Counted from the stretch's first letter, positions 43,172 through 52,103 are shown. The stretch is 64,000 nucleotides of DNA from Jeotgalibacillus salarius (GCF_004405125.1 NZ_SORX01000003.1:1-64000), one strand, 5' to 3'. Numbers and translations are program-made. Notes: generated by a model not told the origin, from the letters alone.

Positions 43172-44062
43172 TTAGTTCGATTGATGGTACTTATCCTGGT
43201 AGTAATTTCTAATCCCGCTGCTTAAAAGGTAAAACGTAATCATCGTAAAAGTGATGACCCCTACTGTCGATATGACAACCCATTCAGCAGTAATGATATC
43301 CTGGTGAATATTCATCAGTAAGGTTGGCCAGATATAAGAGTTATTGACTGCTTCAACACCACCGCCCCGTATGGACCAGAATGCGCTCTGAAGAAATACG
43401 CCAATTACTGCAAATTGAGCGATCAAAAACAATGTTCTCCCCATATCACTGATGAAATTTGTCACAAGAGTCAGCCGCAGCTCCGGCCAAAAGTAATTTT
43501 TGAAAAGTGTCCACCGGGAACAGCCTGAAACAATACCCGCTTCAAAAAATGGCTTCTCTGCACTGTAATCCATTGAAGCTTTGAACACATCTCCAATTCT
43601 CCCTACTTCTACTGCAGCGATGACTACGATCAGCCAAAGCTGCCGGTGTTCTGAAAAAACCATGAAAGGCAGCCCTGCAAAGAAAATGACAAAAAAGATG
43701 GGCGGCAAAAAAGAAAACAGCTGGCTCCAGACTGAAAGTAATCCCTTTATTGTTTTGGAATAATAACTGCCGACACCAAGGATAGCTGAAATCATAAATC
43801 TGATGATGACAATTGCCAGAATCACAAGAAATGTTTCCTTCGCTCCTGCTACAAGAAGACTCAGCACATCCCTTCCTTCCCTGTCAGAACCAAGTGGGTC
43901 CTCGGCTGATGGAGGGAATGGCGGTACCTCAATCCCATTATCCGTAAATCGTGCGCCTTCCTCAGAAATCCCGTTATCAATGACTGGCAAAAGCGGTCCT
44001 ATAAATGTAAAAACAAGTAATATAACCAGCATAACGCTTCCGATCGTCAGATTTTTATTCAC
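43172..44062 (-). CDS. OppC/DppC-like ABC permease, orphan
   Basis: 296 aa with six transmembrane helices. An N-terminal hydrophobic helix is followed by DPLGSDREGRDVLS (about 55-68), the OppC signature, and the binding-protein-dependent transport domain with EAGIVSGCSRWTLFKNYFWP (about 179-198). The gene overlaps the OppB-like gene by 4 bp. No binding protein or ATPase is encoded nearby. Confidence 0.82.
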   Translation of the reverse strand: MNKNLTIGSVMLVILLVFTFIGPLLPVIDNGISEEGARFTDNGIEVPPFPPSAEDPLGSDREGRDVLSLLVAGAKETFLVILAIVIIRFMISAILGVGSYYSKTIKGLLSVWSQLFSFLPPIFFVIFFAGLPFMVFSEHRQLWLIVVIAAVEVGRIGDVFKASMDYSAEKPFFEAGIVSGCSRWTLFKNYFWPELRLTLVTNFISDMGRTLFLIAQFAVIGVFLQSAFWSIRGGGVEAVNNSYIWPTLLMNIHQDIITAEWVVISTVGVITFTMITFYLLSSGIRNYYQDKYHQSN

Positions 44063-45006
44063 GACCTTCCACCCCTTTCATGAGGCAGAAGAAATCCTCT
44101 GGCCACCTGACTGATCAACCCTGCAAGTAAAATCAGAACCGTGAAGAAAAAAGTAAAGGAAGCAATGGCACCAGTTTGCAGCATCAGTGATTGACCATCA
44201 TAGATCTTACTTGATGCTGTTATATACTCTTTAAAATAATATGCCGCCCCTCTGTATTGAGTCAGATACTCAATGACAAAGAGGTTTGAAAGCAAATAAA
44301 GAACAACTGTATTCGTATGAACGAAAATCTTTGCCAGACCATTTTTCAGCATATGTACATAAAGCAATTTGAATGACGGTATCCCTTTTGCCCTTGCTGT
44401 TCTGATATATTCAGCCCCATTTTCATCACTAAGAGCCGAAAATGTGACATTCGCTAAATAAAACATTGGGAAAATTGACAGGTAGATCACATTCATCACG
44501 ACGGCTTCAGGACTGCCTGCTCCGTAAAGACTTAACCCTGTGACAATTCCTTTAATGTTTAAATACATCAATATCATTTGAATCACAATGATAAAAACTA
44601 AATCAGGCACTGAAAGCCCTAACCATGTAGTGTGTAAACCAGCTATCCTTCTTTTCCGGTTTCTTGTCTGGAAATCAAATACACCTTTCGCGATTCCAAA
44701 GAAAATACTAATGAAAAATGCCGGAACGACAAGCCAGAGACTTCTCTGCATCATCTCCCACGCATGATCAAAAAATGGACGATCATATCTGTCTGTACCT
44801 AGACCTTCTCCACTTAATAGTGGTGTCAGAAATTGTTGAATACTTTCTGCATGTGCGCTGATTGAATACTCATAGTGAGCAGCTACGAACTCTCCAGAGG
44901 GTCCGGATTCAATCTCCATCTCTCTCGGAAGCAGCAGTAAAAGCATCAGTATCGAAAATGCTGCCAACCATTGTATGACCATCTTGACAATCCTGTTCCC
45001 CATCAT
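44059..45006 (-). CDS. OppB/DppB-like ABC permease, orphan
   Basis: 315 aa with six transmembrane helices and the conserved cytoplasmic loop EYIRTARAKGIPSFKLLYVH (about 213-232). It is shorter in its first periplasmic loop than DppB. It is the first gene of a unit with the OppC-like permease and possibly the epimerase. It must borrow ATPases from elsewhere if it is a transporter. Confidence 0.82.
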   Translation of the reverse strand: MMGNRIVKMVIQWLAAFSILMLLLLLPREMEIESGPSGEFVAAHYEYSISAHAESIQQFLTPLLSGEGLGTDRYDRPFFDHAWEMMQRSLWLVVPAFFISIFFGIAKGVFDFQTRNRKRRIAGLHTTWLGLSVPDLVFIIVIQMILMYLNIKGIVTGLSLYGAGSPEAVVMNVIYLSIFPMFYLANVTFSALSDENGAEYIRTARAKGIPSFKLLYVHMLKNGLAKIFVHTNTVVLYLLSNLFVIEYLTQYRGAAYYFKEYITASSKIYDGQSLMLQTGAIASFTFFFTVLILLAGLISQVARGFLLPHERGGRS

Positions 45007-45088
45007 GCGCCTCCATTATTTGACTCTTCTGAATAGTAGTATAACGGAAATTTTTGTTTAGGGAAACTAAGAAAGTAAAGAATGAAGT

Positions 45089-45127
45089 AAAAAAGACTGA
45101 CAGGTATATTCACCTCTCAGTCTTTTG
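45089..45127 (-). terminator. Terminator after the VanY-type gene
   Basis: On the minus strand AAAGACTGA-AGGT, short loop, ACCT-TCAGTCTTT and further T (one mismatch). Confidence 0.78.
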
Positions 45128-45153
45128 TCACATTTCCCAGGAAATATTCAATT

Positions 45154-46005
45154 TTAGATACCTAGATATTCCTCCAGCGTTAAGCCGCTGTTGTGTACTT
45201 TCCCGGCCAGGTCCTTTCCGATATATCGAAAGTGCCAGGACTCATACTGGTAGCCTGTAATTTGTTCTTTACCGGCTGGATAACGCAGAATAAAGCCGTA
45301 TAAATGTGCGTTTTCTGCCAGCCACTTTGCTTCAGGAGTGTCCTTGAAACTGTCGCTTGCCCAATGTTCTTCCTGACCTTCAGCTCCAATATCAAATCCA
45401 AGTCCAGTCTGATGCTCTGAGTACCCCGGTCTTGCACTGAATCTGTCAGCTTCTTCCTGACCATGCTGCGCTACATAGTTGTTGTAAAGGTCTATTTGAT
45501 AATCATATGACCTGTATGTACTGAATGCGACCAGGCTGTGTCCTGCTGCCGCTGCTGCTTCCTGCATTTCATTATACGATGCACGGGCTTCAGGGTCTTC
45601 ACCAGGTGCATAACCTGCTGGCAGTGGATATTCTTTATTCGCAATTAATACACCTTTAACATAAGTCGGTTCTTCAATTGTTTCAGGTGTTCTTGGCTCC
45701 TGTTCTTCAGCAGGAGGCGTCTCCTCTATATCTTCATCTTCTGCAGGCAATTCTGATTCGTCGTCTGCCGGTTCAGATTCTGATTGTTTGATTTCTTTCA
45801 CGTCTTCGTCTATATTCCGCTGTTCGTGCTCACTTTGCAGTATTTGTTGTTGTGACGTACCGAATAAGCCTTCAATCGCTTGTTCAGGAGACCAATTATA
45901 AGCGCTTAGTGCACCTAATGAAGCGCCGGCAAAAATTGTGACACCTGCACCCAACGCTATCCACCATTTTGTTTTTTTCTTTTTTTGATTATTTTCGAGT
46001 CTCAT
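45154..46005 (-). CDS. D-alanyl-D-alanine carboxypeptidase, VanY/LdcB family
   Basis: 283 aa. One N-terminal membrane anchor (about 14-34), an acidic linker rich in Glu and Pro (about 55-115), then the peptidase M15B domain with zinc ligands in SEHQTGLGFDIG (about 198-209) and WHFRYIG (about 260-266). It would sit on the outer face of the membrane and trim D-Ala or tetrapeptide ends of peptidoglycan. Whether it is a DD- or LD-carboxypeptidase cannot be told from the sequence. Confidence 0.88.
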   Translation of the reverse strand: MRLENNQKKKKTKWWIALGAGVTIFAGASLGALSAYNWSPEQAIEGLFGTSQQQILQSEHEQRNIDEDVKEIKQSESEPADDESELPAEDEDIEETPPAEEQEPRTPETIEEPTYVKGVLIANKEYPLPAGYAPGEDPEARASYNEMQEAAAAAGHSLVAFSTYRSYDYQIDLYNNYVAQHGQEEADRFSARPGYSEHQTGLGFDIGAEGQEEHWASDSFKDTPEAKWLAENAHLYGFILRYPAGKEQITGYQYESWHFRYIGKDLAGKVHNSGLTLEEYLGI

Positions 46006-46173
46006 GATGTTCAGGTCCCTTTCTCATTGCGTTTCTTACATTCTCTCAGTTTATCAAAATTCTGCCCATCAATGTAGCAATTCACTTAAAGTCCTTAAAT
46101 GTTTAACACATTTTAAAAAAGTGAATGATATAAGAGAGTCAAATTTTTTAATAATGAAATGGAGATGAGATTG

Positions 46174-46590
46174 ATGGCAATTTTAACGAGCACTGCAACT
46201 GCACAGAATGGTAGAAATGGACATGTTAAATCCTCAGATGATTTAATCCAGCTTGACCTTGCAATGCCAGGTGACGGTCAGGATCCGGAAGGTAAATCCA
46301 ATCCTGAACAGCTATTTGCAGCCGGCTATTCAGCCTGCTTTGACGGAGCGTTTAATCTCATGGCTAAAAATGCCGGTAAAAAAGTAGAATCCACTACGAC
46401 TGCACATGTCAGTCTGAATAAAGATGAAAAAGATGATGGTGTGAAAATTTCTGTCAAACTGGACGTTGAAGTAAGCGGCGTATCACAGGACGAAGCAGAA
46501 GATCTGTTAAAGAAAGCACATGATTTCTGTCCTTACTCTAAAGCTACGCGCGGCAATATTGACGTTGACCTAGAAGTAAAAGCAGTATAA
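46174..46590 (+). CDS. ohr: Organic hydroperoxide resistance protein, Ohr/OsmC family
   Basis: 138 aa from ATG 46174 (GGAG 9 nt upstream); the frame could start five codons earlier. The two redox cysteines are in GYSACFDGA (about residue 55) and HDFCPYSKATR (about 119). It reduces organic peroxides using lipoyl or low-molecular thiols. No linked ohrR and no clear OhrR box are seen. Confidence 0.92.
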   Translation: MAILTSTATAQNGRNGHVKSSDDLIQLDLAMPGDGQDPEGKSNPEQLFAAGYSACFDGAFNLMAKNAGKKVESTTTAHVSLNKDEKDDGVKISVKLDVEVSGVSQDEAEDLLKKAHDFCPYSKATRGNIDVDLEVKAV

Positions 46591-46597
46591 TACAAAC

Positions 46598-46646
46598 GGA
46601 CTGTCAGTTTCGTCAGCACAAGCTGACTGCTGACAGTCCTTTTTTT
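46598..46646 (+). terminator. Terminator after ohr
   Basis: GGACTGTCAG and CTGACAGTCC with an inner hairpin CGTCAGCACAAGCTGACTG, followed by seven T. Confidence 0.85.
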
Positions 46647-46756
46647 GTGGATGAATACTCAAACTGTATACCCTTCGTTCACTCATCAACGCCCCTTAAA
46701 ATTGTGCTATACTAGCTTTTGGCAAAACTCTTATTTGTCAGATGGGGCGTGAGAAA

Positions 46757-47896
46757 ATGAAGGCACAATCCTGGCTTTCTGTTAACTTCTTTACTTTCTT
46801 CTTTACATGGGGAATTTTTCTTCCATATTGGACAGGGTGGCTCGTGTATGAAAAAGAGCTGTCGGTAGCCGCGGCAAGTTCAATTATTGCAGCAGGGTTA
46901 TTCGCCCGTTCATTTTCAACTTTATTCTTATTTCCGGAACTCAGCAAACGCTTTTCACTGGCGATCTTAATGAAGGCATTGCCCGTGATTTCTACATGTA
47001 TTCTATTGTTGTTTTTGCCTGTTGATTCTTTCGCAGGGCTAATGCTGGTTATGATTTTATTCAGTTTATTCTATCCCAATATACTTCCGATGATGGAGAG
47101 TAATGCTTCCCTGTTAATGCGTACGGACCGTATTCATTACGGAAGAAGCCGTTCGTGGGGTTCTGTTGGTTACACTGTGGGGCTCATCGTTGTTGGACTG
47201 GTTACAGCAATCTGGACCGAGTCTTCTATCTTTGCTGTGATGACGGTTGGTTCTGTCATGATGATTGCAGGGGCTTTTCAATATGCACCTGAAGCGCTTC
47301 AGGAGAAAGTCAGTCCTAAGCGTGGCAGTTATAAAGCTGTTTTTCAGACTCCGGGTTTTATCCTTGTTATTTCAATTTGTGTATTGATTCAGGGTGCGCA
47401 CGCCTCTTACTATAATTATGGCTTTATATACCTGCAGGAGCTCAATGTTTCAAATGCGTACATAGGTTTTATTTTAAATATAGCCGTGTTATCTGAAATT
47501 GCATTCTTTGCCATTGCAGACCGCTTTTTCAAAGACAGACCTGCAGCATTTATGTTTTTCATCGCTTCAATCGCGGCTGTTGTCCGCTGGGCACTTGTCG
47601 GATTGTTTCCGTCGCTTTGGATCTTTTTGTTTACACAGCTATTCCATTCGCTGACATTCGGCCTGGCTCATTATGCCTTCATCCGTTATTTGTACAGATC
47701 AGTAGACAAGCAGCTGATTCCGACAGCTCAGGGTGTCTATGCGTCACTCGGAATGGGCCTCAGTGCAGCAGTACTCACACAGGTTGGAGGTCTGCTCTAT
47801 GATATTGATTCAGGGCTCGCCTTTACAGGAATGAGTATTGCGGTCCTTCCTGCGATCTTGCTGTCAATCATCATGCATCAGAAAAGAATTGCCTGA
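46757..47896 (+). CDS. MFS transporter (HcaT/nucleoside-symporter-like)
   Basis: 379 aa from ATG 46757 (GGGG 9 nt upstream). Twelve transmembrane segments; the region SRSWGSVGYTVGLIVVGL (about 131-148) is the RxWGSxGY motif of the phenylpropionate-permease-like branch (MFS_1_like). Substrate unknown. TATACT lies about 45 bp upstream as a possible -10. Confidence 0.85.
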   Translation: MKAQSWLSVNFFTFFFTWGIFLPYWTGWLVYEKELSVAAASSIIAAGLFARSFSTLFLFPELSKRFSLAILMKALPVISTCILLLFLPVDSFAGLMLVMILFSLFYPNILPMMESNASLLMRTDRIHYGRSRSWGSVGYTVGLIVVGLVTAIWTESSIFAVMTVGSVMMIAGAFQYAPEALQEKVSPKRGSYKAVFQTPGFILVISICVLIQGAHASYYNYGFIYLQELNVSNAYIGFILNIAVLSEIAFFAIADRFFKDRPAAFMFFIASIAAVVRWALVGLFPSLWIFLFTQLFHSLTFGLAHYAFIRYLYRSVDKQLIPTAQGVYASLGMGLSAAVLTQVGGLLYDIDSGLAFTGMSIAVLPAILLSIIMHQKRIA

Positions 47897-47911
47897 GACC
47901 CCCATAAATCG

Positions 47912-47959
47912 AAAAAGCCTCCGTATGTTTTAGTAAATAAAATAAACGGAGGCTTTTTT
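47912..47959 (+). terminator. Terminator of the MFS gene; right arm contains a ribosome binding site
   Basis: AAAAAGCCTCCGT (47912-47924) and ACGGAGGCTTTTT (47946-47958) pair perfectly over 13 bp around an A+T-rich 21-nt loop. The right arm includes GGAGG, which is also the RBS of the small gene at 47960. Confidence 0.75.
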
Positions 47960-48133
47960 ATGAAAAAAGATTCTTCTTTTAATAAAAATCATGTACTTTC
48001 TCTTATAGATTCAATCGACCGGCTGGTAGCTGCAAGAAAAAAAGACCGCGCTGCACTTCTGGCATCGCTTGATGAAATTGAAGAAAGACTTGCAACCTGT
48101 GATTCCCGTATTAACCAGATTCGCAACGCATAA
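47960..48133 (+). CDS. 57-aa coiled-coil-like small protein
   Basis: The frame begins MKKDSSFNKNHVLSLIDSID and continues with a strongly amphipathic charged helix (RKKDRAALLASLDEIEERLA). ATG follows GGAGG by 8 nt. No membrane segment. Its RBS is buried in the terminator hairpin of the MFS gene, so expression from read-through RNA would be low unless a promoter lies in the loop. No family recognised. Confidence 0.65.
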   Translation: MKKDSSFNKNHVLSLIDSIDRLVAARKKDRAALLASLDEIEERLATCDSRINQIRNA

Positions 48134-48186
48134 TTAAAAAAGGGGATGGGAGATAAAATGTCTTATCCCTTTTTTAGTAACCGGCT

Positions 48187-48307
48187 CACTGCGCGCCAGG
48201 CGGAAGCTTTCCGCATGGACGGCGGTGAGCCTCCTCGTGCTTCGCACTGTGGGGTCTCACCTGTCCGTCTTCTCATGCCGGAGTCACCGCCTTCTGCTCC
48301 GTTCGCC
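48187..48307. repeat. Interspersed GC-rich repeat, copy 4
   Basis: About 120 bp with gcggaagctttccgcatgg, ggcggtgagcctcctcgtg, ggggtctcacctgtccg and cggagtcaccgcc. Closest to copy 1 at 19512. Confidence 0.75.
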
Positions 48308-48375
48308 TTAAAGAGTCGAAAATAAGATATCACAAGAAACTAAAAAATTTTAAACTTTTAATCCACTCTATATTT

Positions 48376-48975
48376 TTACAACTGCTCAATACAAAGCCTG
48401 ATTCCGGCAGTGAGGTCGTTCTGGGACCAGCTTGGGAGCCTTCTGGATTCGATGGCTATGTCGTGTGAGGCGGGAATGTGAATAAATCCGGATGGGATCT
48501 CCCGTCCTTCGTTTTGTATATGATTCAGCATTCGATACATTACGTGGTTACACAAATAGGTGCCCGCAGAGTTTGAAATGCTTGCCGGAAAGCCTTTTTC
48601 ATTTAAATGAGCGACCATATTGCTTATTGGCAAGGTTGAAAACATTCCATCCTGACCATCCGCAATAATCTTTTCTCCAGAAGGCACATATCCGCTGTTA
48701 TCCTGCTCGCCATCATTACAATTAATGGCGATACGCTCAGGAGTAATGTGCGTTCGTCCCCCGGCAAGTCCAAGGGAGATGACTGCATCCGGCTTCACCT
48801 CTTCATAGAAGTGAATCACCTGATCCCCGGATTGATTGAAATCCACTTTCAGCGTACGTCCAGCGATCTTCCAGCCATTGATCGTTTGTCCATCCAATTC
48901 TTTGATGATTTCCATCGTCGGATTCTTTTTAAATTGCAAAAATGGTTCAAAGCCAGTTAATAGTAGTGTTTTCAT
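48376..48975 (-). CDS. pcp: Pyrrolidone-carboxylate (pyroglutamyl) peptidase
   Basis: 199 aa. The catalytic triad of family C15 is visible as Glu80 (ITPERIAIN), Cys142 (SNSAGTYLCNHVMY) and His166 (SGFIHIPASHD). N-terminal TGFEPF is also typical. It removes N-terminal pyroglutamate from peptides in the cytosol. Monocistronic. Confidence 0.93.
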   Translation of the reverse strand: MKTLLLTGFEPFLQFKKNPTMEIIKELDGQTINGWKIAGRTLKVDFNQSGDQVIHFYEEVKPDAVISLGLAGGRTHITPERIAINCNDGEQDNSGYVPSGEKIIADGQDGMFSTLPISNMVAHLNEKGFPASISNSAGTYLCNHVMYRMLNHIQNEGREIPSGFIHIPASHDIAIESRRLPSWSQNDLTAGIRLCIEQL

Positions 48976-49043
48976 TTTGTGTACTCCTTTTTGTTCAGCT
49001 TACCATTTTATTTCGCCCGACGAAAGAGACGCTCATTTATAAT

Positions 49044-49080
49044 AAAAAAAGCTGCCCTGACAAAATATCAGGTGCAGCTT
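49044..49080 (-). terminator. Terminator after the acidic lipoprotein gene
   Basis: On the minus strand AAGCTGC-CCTGA, 7-nt loop, TCAGG-GCAGCTT and TTTTT. Confidence 0.8.
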
Positions 49081-49100
49081 CATTTAGACTTGCATACCTA

Positions 49101-49379
49101 TTAAGATTCTGTGTCTTCCTCTTCCATGTCACCTTCTGTATCTTCTTCCATATCATCTGTTTCTTCTTCCATGTCGTCACCGGTATCTTCCATATCTTCT
49201 TCCATGTCTTCACCAGTGTCTTCCATGTTATCATCTGTGTTTTCATCCATTGGCGCTTCTTCCTCTTCCATACCCGGCTCTGCCGGATCCATTTCTTCTC
49301 CGTCATCACCGCATGCTGCCAATACACTTAAACTGAGGATTCCTGCAGCGCCTACTTGCATGAATTTTTTTAATTTCAT
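49101..49379 (-). CDS. Very acidic repetitive lipoprotein
   Basis: 92 aa. A lipoprotein signal peptide ends at LAAC (Cys23). The mature 70 residues consist almost only of Glu, Asp, Met, Thr and Gly, in short repeats such as DDMEEDTE and EDMEDTGED, with no basic residues. Such a tail should be disordered and could bind cations at the outer membrane face. The antisense strand is open as Ser/Val-rich frames, a trivial result of the biased codons. Confidence 0.8.
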   Translation of the reverse strand: MKLKKFMQVGAAGILSLSVLAACGDDGEEMDPAEPGMEEEEAPMDENTDDNMEDTGEDMEEDMEDTGDDMEEETDDMEEDTEGDMEEEDTES

Positions 49380-49496
49380 ATTGATTGACTCCTCTCGGGT
49401 TGCTTGTATTTGTTCATACTCATTTTTACCCTAAGTGGAGCAATTAAAACGCTTTCAGCACATTACATTTCCATTAAAAAACATTTCAGTTAAATG

Positions 49497-50237
49497 TCAC
49501 TTCGTAGAAGGCAGGTAATCATTCACGTGATAGAGCTTCCCATTTTTAAGCTGCTCTTCTAAGAGAATGTTGACAAGTACGCCTCCGACTTCTTCCGGTT
49601 TGCGTAACTTCCCTTGCTCCTTGTATTGTTGAAAAGTCTCTACTGCTGCGAATGAATCGGCATTAGTTGATCTGATTTCTTCCTGCATGCCGGTATCCAT
49701 GATACTTGGGCTATAAGAAATGATTGTATGTCCATGATCTCCCTGTTCAAGTGCTGCTGTTTCTGTGAATAAGTTCAGTGCTGCTTTCGTGCTGCCGTAT
49801 ACACTCCAGCCATGATTCGGCTTCTCTGCTGCGCCGGAAGTTATGTTTACAATGATCAGTTCAAACCCCTGTTGATCTGCCAATTCAAAAGCAAGATTTG
49901 CCCACGCAACCGGAGCTGTATAGTTCAGCTTAATGGCTGTTTCTATCGCTGAAGGATCCATACTTCCAACTGTTTCCACCGGCTGGACAGTTCCTGCATT
50001 TTGTATGAGGTAAAGTTTTGTTAAATCTGTCTGCTCTTCCGTCCACGACCTGAAAAAGTGAAGCGAATCAGAGAGTGATATCATATCTGTCTGTTTGTGA
50101 TGGTATAGCTTATTTTCTTTCAGACTGCTGTTTCCTGACCTGGATACGTCAGTTACTTCGATATCACGATTTATTAAATGGCTGACAACCGCTGCGCCAA
50201 GCCCTTTGGATCCACCCGTTACAATTGCTTTAATCAT
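49497..50237 (-). CDS. SDR family oxidoreductase, YueD/benzil reductase-like
   Basis: 246 aa short-chain dehydrogenase. NADP site VTGGSKGLGAAV (residues 5-16), NAG at about 80-82, catalytic Ser near NITSGAAEKPN and YGSTKAA (about 152-158, Tyr and Lys of YxxxK). The SPSIMDTGMQ segment resembles the SPGIMDTDMQ of benzil/sepiapterin-type reductases. It reduces a carbonyl with NADPH; the natural substrate is unknown. Confidence 0.85.
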   Translation of the reverse strand: MIKAIVTGGSKGLGAAVVSHLINRDIEVTDVSRSGNSSLKENKLYHHKQTDMISLSDSLHFFRSWTEEQTDLTKLYLIQNAGTVQPVETVGSMDPSAIETAIKLNYTAPVAWANLAFELADQQGFELIIVNITSGAAEKPNHGWSVYGSTKAALNLFTETAALEQGDHGHTIISYSPSIMDTGMQEEIRSTNADSFAAVETFQQYKEQGKLRKPEEVGGVLVNILLEEQLKNGKLYHVNDYLPSTK

Positions 50238-50262
50238 GTTCAGTCTCCTTTAATATGAATTA

Positions 50263-51162
50263 TCAGTCTGATTGATCTTCTGATGGACACAGAATTGGAA
50301 TGTGACTGCCTAACACTTCTACTGTTAAAGGAACATGCGCACCTTCATCTCCATCAACATTTGAAATCAAATCTTCATCAGCATTTACATGGACTTCTTT
50401 GGCCTGAAAGTAGGTGACGTTCTCATCTTCTTCAAGTTCACCTTTGACTAAAGCTGTCATAATGGTAATCAGCTTGTACAGCGGTACATCTTTAATAATA
50501 AAGCAGTGCAGCTGACCGTCATTCACTTCTGCATCAGGCGCAAGTTTTTCAAATCCTCCGACCGAATTTGTCAGTGCCATTAAAAATAATAGAGCTTTGC
50601 CTTCCCATTTTTGACCGTCATATGTAATATCTGCTTCAAACGGTTCTTTTTCACGGATCGTTTTAAAACCTTCGATCATGTATGCAAGCGGTCCTAATTT
50701 TGTTTTCTGCTCTACCGATACGCCAAAAGTTGCTTCTGCAATACCACCAAGCGCAATAATATTCATAAAGTACCTGTCGTTAATGCGACCAATATCCACT
50801 CGTTTTGTTTCTGCAGTTTTTAATTGCTGAATCGCTTCTTCAGGATCCATCGAAATGTTCAGCGCACGCGCAAAGTCATTGACTGTGCCCAGTGGTACGA
50901 TCCCCAATGAAGGCTGGTATTCCTTTTTTGCAAGGCCGGTGATGGTTTCATTCAGTGTACCGTCCCCACCCATTGACACAACAGTATCAAACCGCTCTTC
51001 GCATGCCTGTTCAGCAAACTTTGTTGCATCATCTTCTTTTTCTGTTTCTTTTAAAGTAATTTCATATTCCATTTCCTTTAGCACATTCAGCACTGACTCC
51101 TTGTGATCCAGTGCCTCTTCTTTGCCGGAAGAAGGATTTAAAATTAACATTGCCTTTTTCAT
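50263..51162 (-). CDS. diacylglycerol/lipid kinase (DagK catalytic domain), second paralogue
   Basis: 299 aa from ATG 51162 (GGGAGG, 8 nt); the frame extends to 51267 without a good site. N-terminal LILNPSSGKEEA, SMGGDGTLNETITGL (about 62-76), PLGTVNDFARAL (about 90-101) and the C-terminal SNVDGDEG. The VNDFAR form and a different tail distinguish it from the 34794 paralogue. It is divergent from the DUF368 gene, leaving 126 bp for two promoters. Confidence 0.86.
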   Translation of the reverse strand: MKKAMLILNPSSGKEEALDHKESVLNVLKEMEYEITLKETEKEDDATKFAEQACEERFDTVVSMGGDGTLNETITGLAKKEYQPSLGIVPLGTVNDFARALNISMDPEEAIQQLKTAETKRVDIGRINDRYFMNIIALGGIAEATFGVSVEQKTKLGPLAYMIEGFKTIREKEPFEADITYDGQKWEGKALLFLMALTNSVGGFEKLAPDAEVNDGQLHCFIIKDVPLYKLITIMTALVKGELEEDENVTYFQAKEVHVNADEDLISNVDGDEGAHVPLTVEVLGSHIPILCPSEDQSD

Positions 51163-51288
51163 CTTTTCAGCCTCCCTGATTGTGAACGTTATCTCTATAT
51201 CTTTCCTTTTTTCAGCCATGACGAAACCGTTTTGTTCACGTATAATGAATATTGTTGATTTAACCAACTTAAAAGGAGCATGCTATTT

Positions 51289-52101
51289 ATGTTTGACTGG
51301 AGAAATATATTCCGCGGAATGGCGATGGGCGCTAGTGATGTTGTCCCGGGCGTCAGCGGAGGTACGATTGCCGTTCTTCTTGGCATTTATGATCAGTTTA
51401 TCAACGCCTTGAGCGGTATTACGACAAGAGAATGGAAAAAACACTTACCTTTTCTTGTGATGCTCGGAACTGGCATCCTGATTTCAATTATCGCACTCAG
51501 TAACCTGATAGAATGGCTGCTTGAAGTTCATCCTCAGCCTACATATTTCTTTTTTATCGGGCTGATTGGAGGAATTCTCCCTTTCTTACTGAGAGAATCA
51601 AATGCAAAAGAAAATTTTAAATTGAAACATATTTTAATGCTTTTAACCGGTGCGGTTATTGTTCTGGTTATCGGCTTTATGAATCCTTCCGAGGAAGGCG
51701 CGATTATTACGAATTTAAATGTGCCAAATATGATTCTTCTGTTCGCTGCAGGTATACTGGCAAGTTCTGCGATGATGCTTCCCGGCATCAGCGGATCTTT
51801 TCTGCTTCTTGTTATTGGCGTATATAATACGGCGATTTCAGCAGTCAGCAACTTTAACATCCCGGTCATTGCCCTGATTGGCGCGGGGGTTGCGTTTGGT
51901 TTTGTGTTCAGCAGTAAAGCCATCCGTTTCCTGCTGAACCGTTATCCGATCATGATGTATGCCTTCATCATCGGACTGGTGTTCGGCTCTTTATTCGTCG
52001 TCTATCCAGGTTTATCACTGGCAGTCGGAAACGTCATCATTTGTGCAATCACGACTGCAGCTGGCTTTTATGCAGCAGTATTGCTTGGCAGAAGCAGTTG
52101 A
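51289..52101 (+). CDS. DUF368 membrane protein, PopT-type undecaprenyl-phosphate translocase
   Basis: 270 aa from ATG 51289. About eight transmembrane segments and two inverted copies of the family motif: SDVVPGVSGGTIAVLLGIYD (about 16-35) and SSAMMLPGISGSFLLLVIGV (about 161-180). DUF368 proteins were shown in other bacteria to return C55-phosphate across the membrane. Assignment to that function here rests on family membership only. Confidence 0.85.
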   Translation: MFDWRNIFRGMAMGASDVVPGVSGGTIAVLLGIYDQFINALSGITTREWKKHLPFLVMLGTGILISIIALSNLIEWLLEVHPQPTYFFFIGLIGGILPFLLRESNAKENFKLKHILMLLTGAVIVLVIGFMNPSEEGAIITNLNVPNMILLFAAGILASSAMMLPGISGSFLLLVIGVYNTAISAVSNFNIPVIALIGAGVAFGFVFSSKAIRFLLNRYPIMMYAFIIGLVFGSLFVVYPGLSLAVGNVIICAITTAAGFYAAVLLGRSS

Positions 52102-52103
52102 TT

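Noticed and set aside
49037-49434. Ser/Val-rich and Trp/Lys-rich ORFs antisense to or overlapping the acidic lipoprotein gene
   Set aside because: They are shadows of the GAA/GAT/ATG-biased lipoprotein codons; the lipoprotein has a signal peptide, lipobox and terminator.
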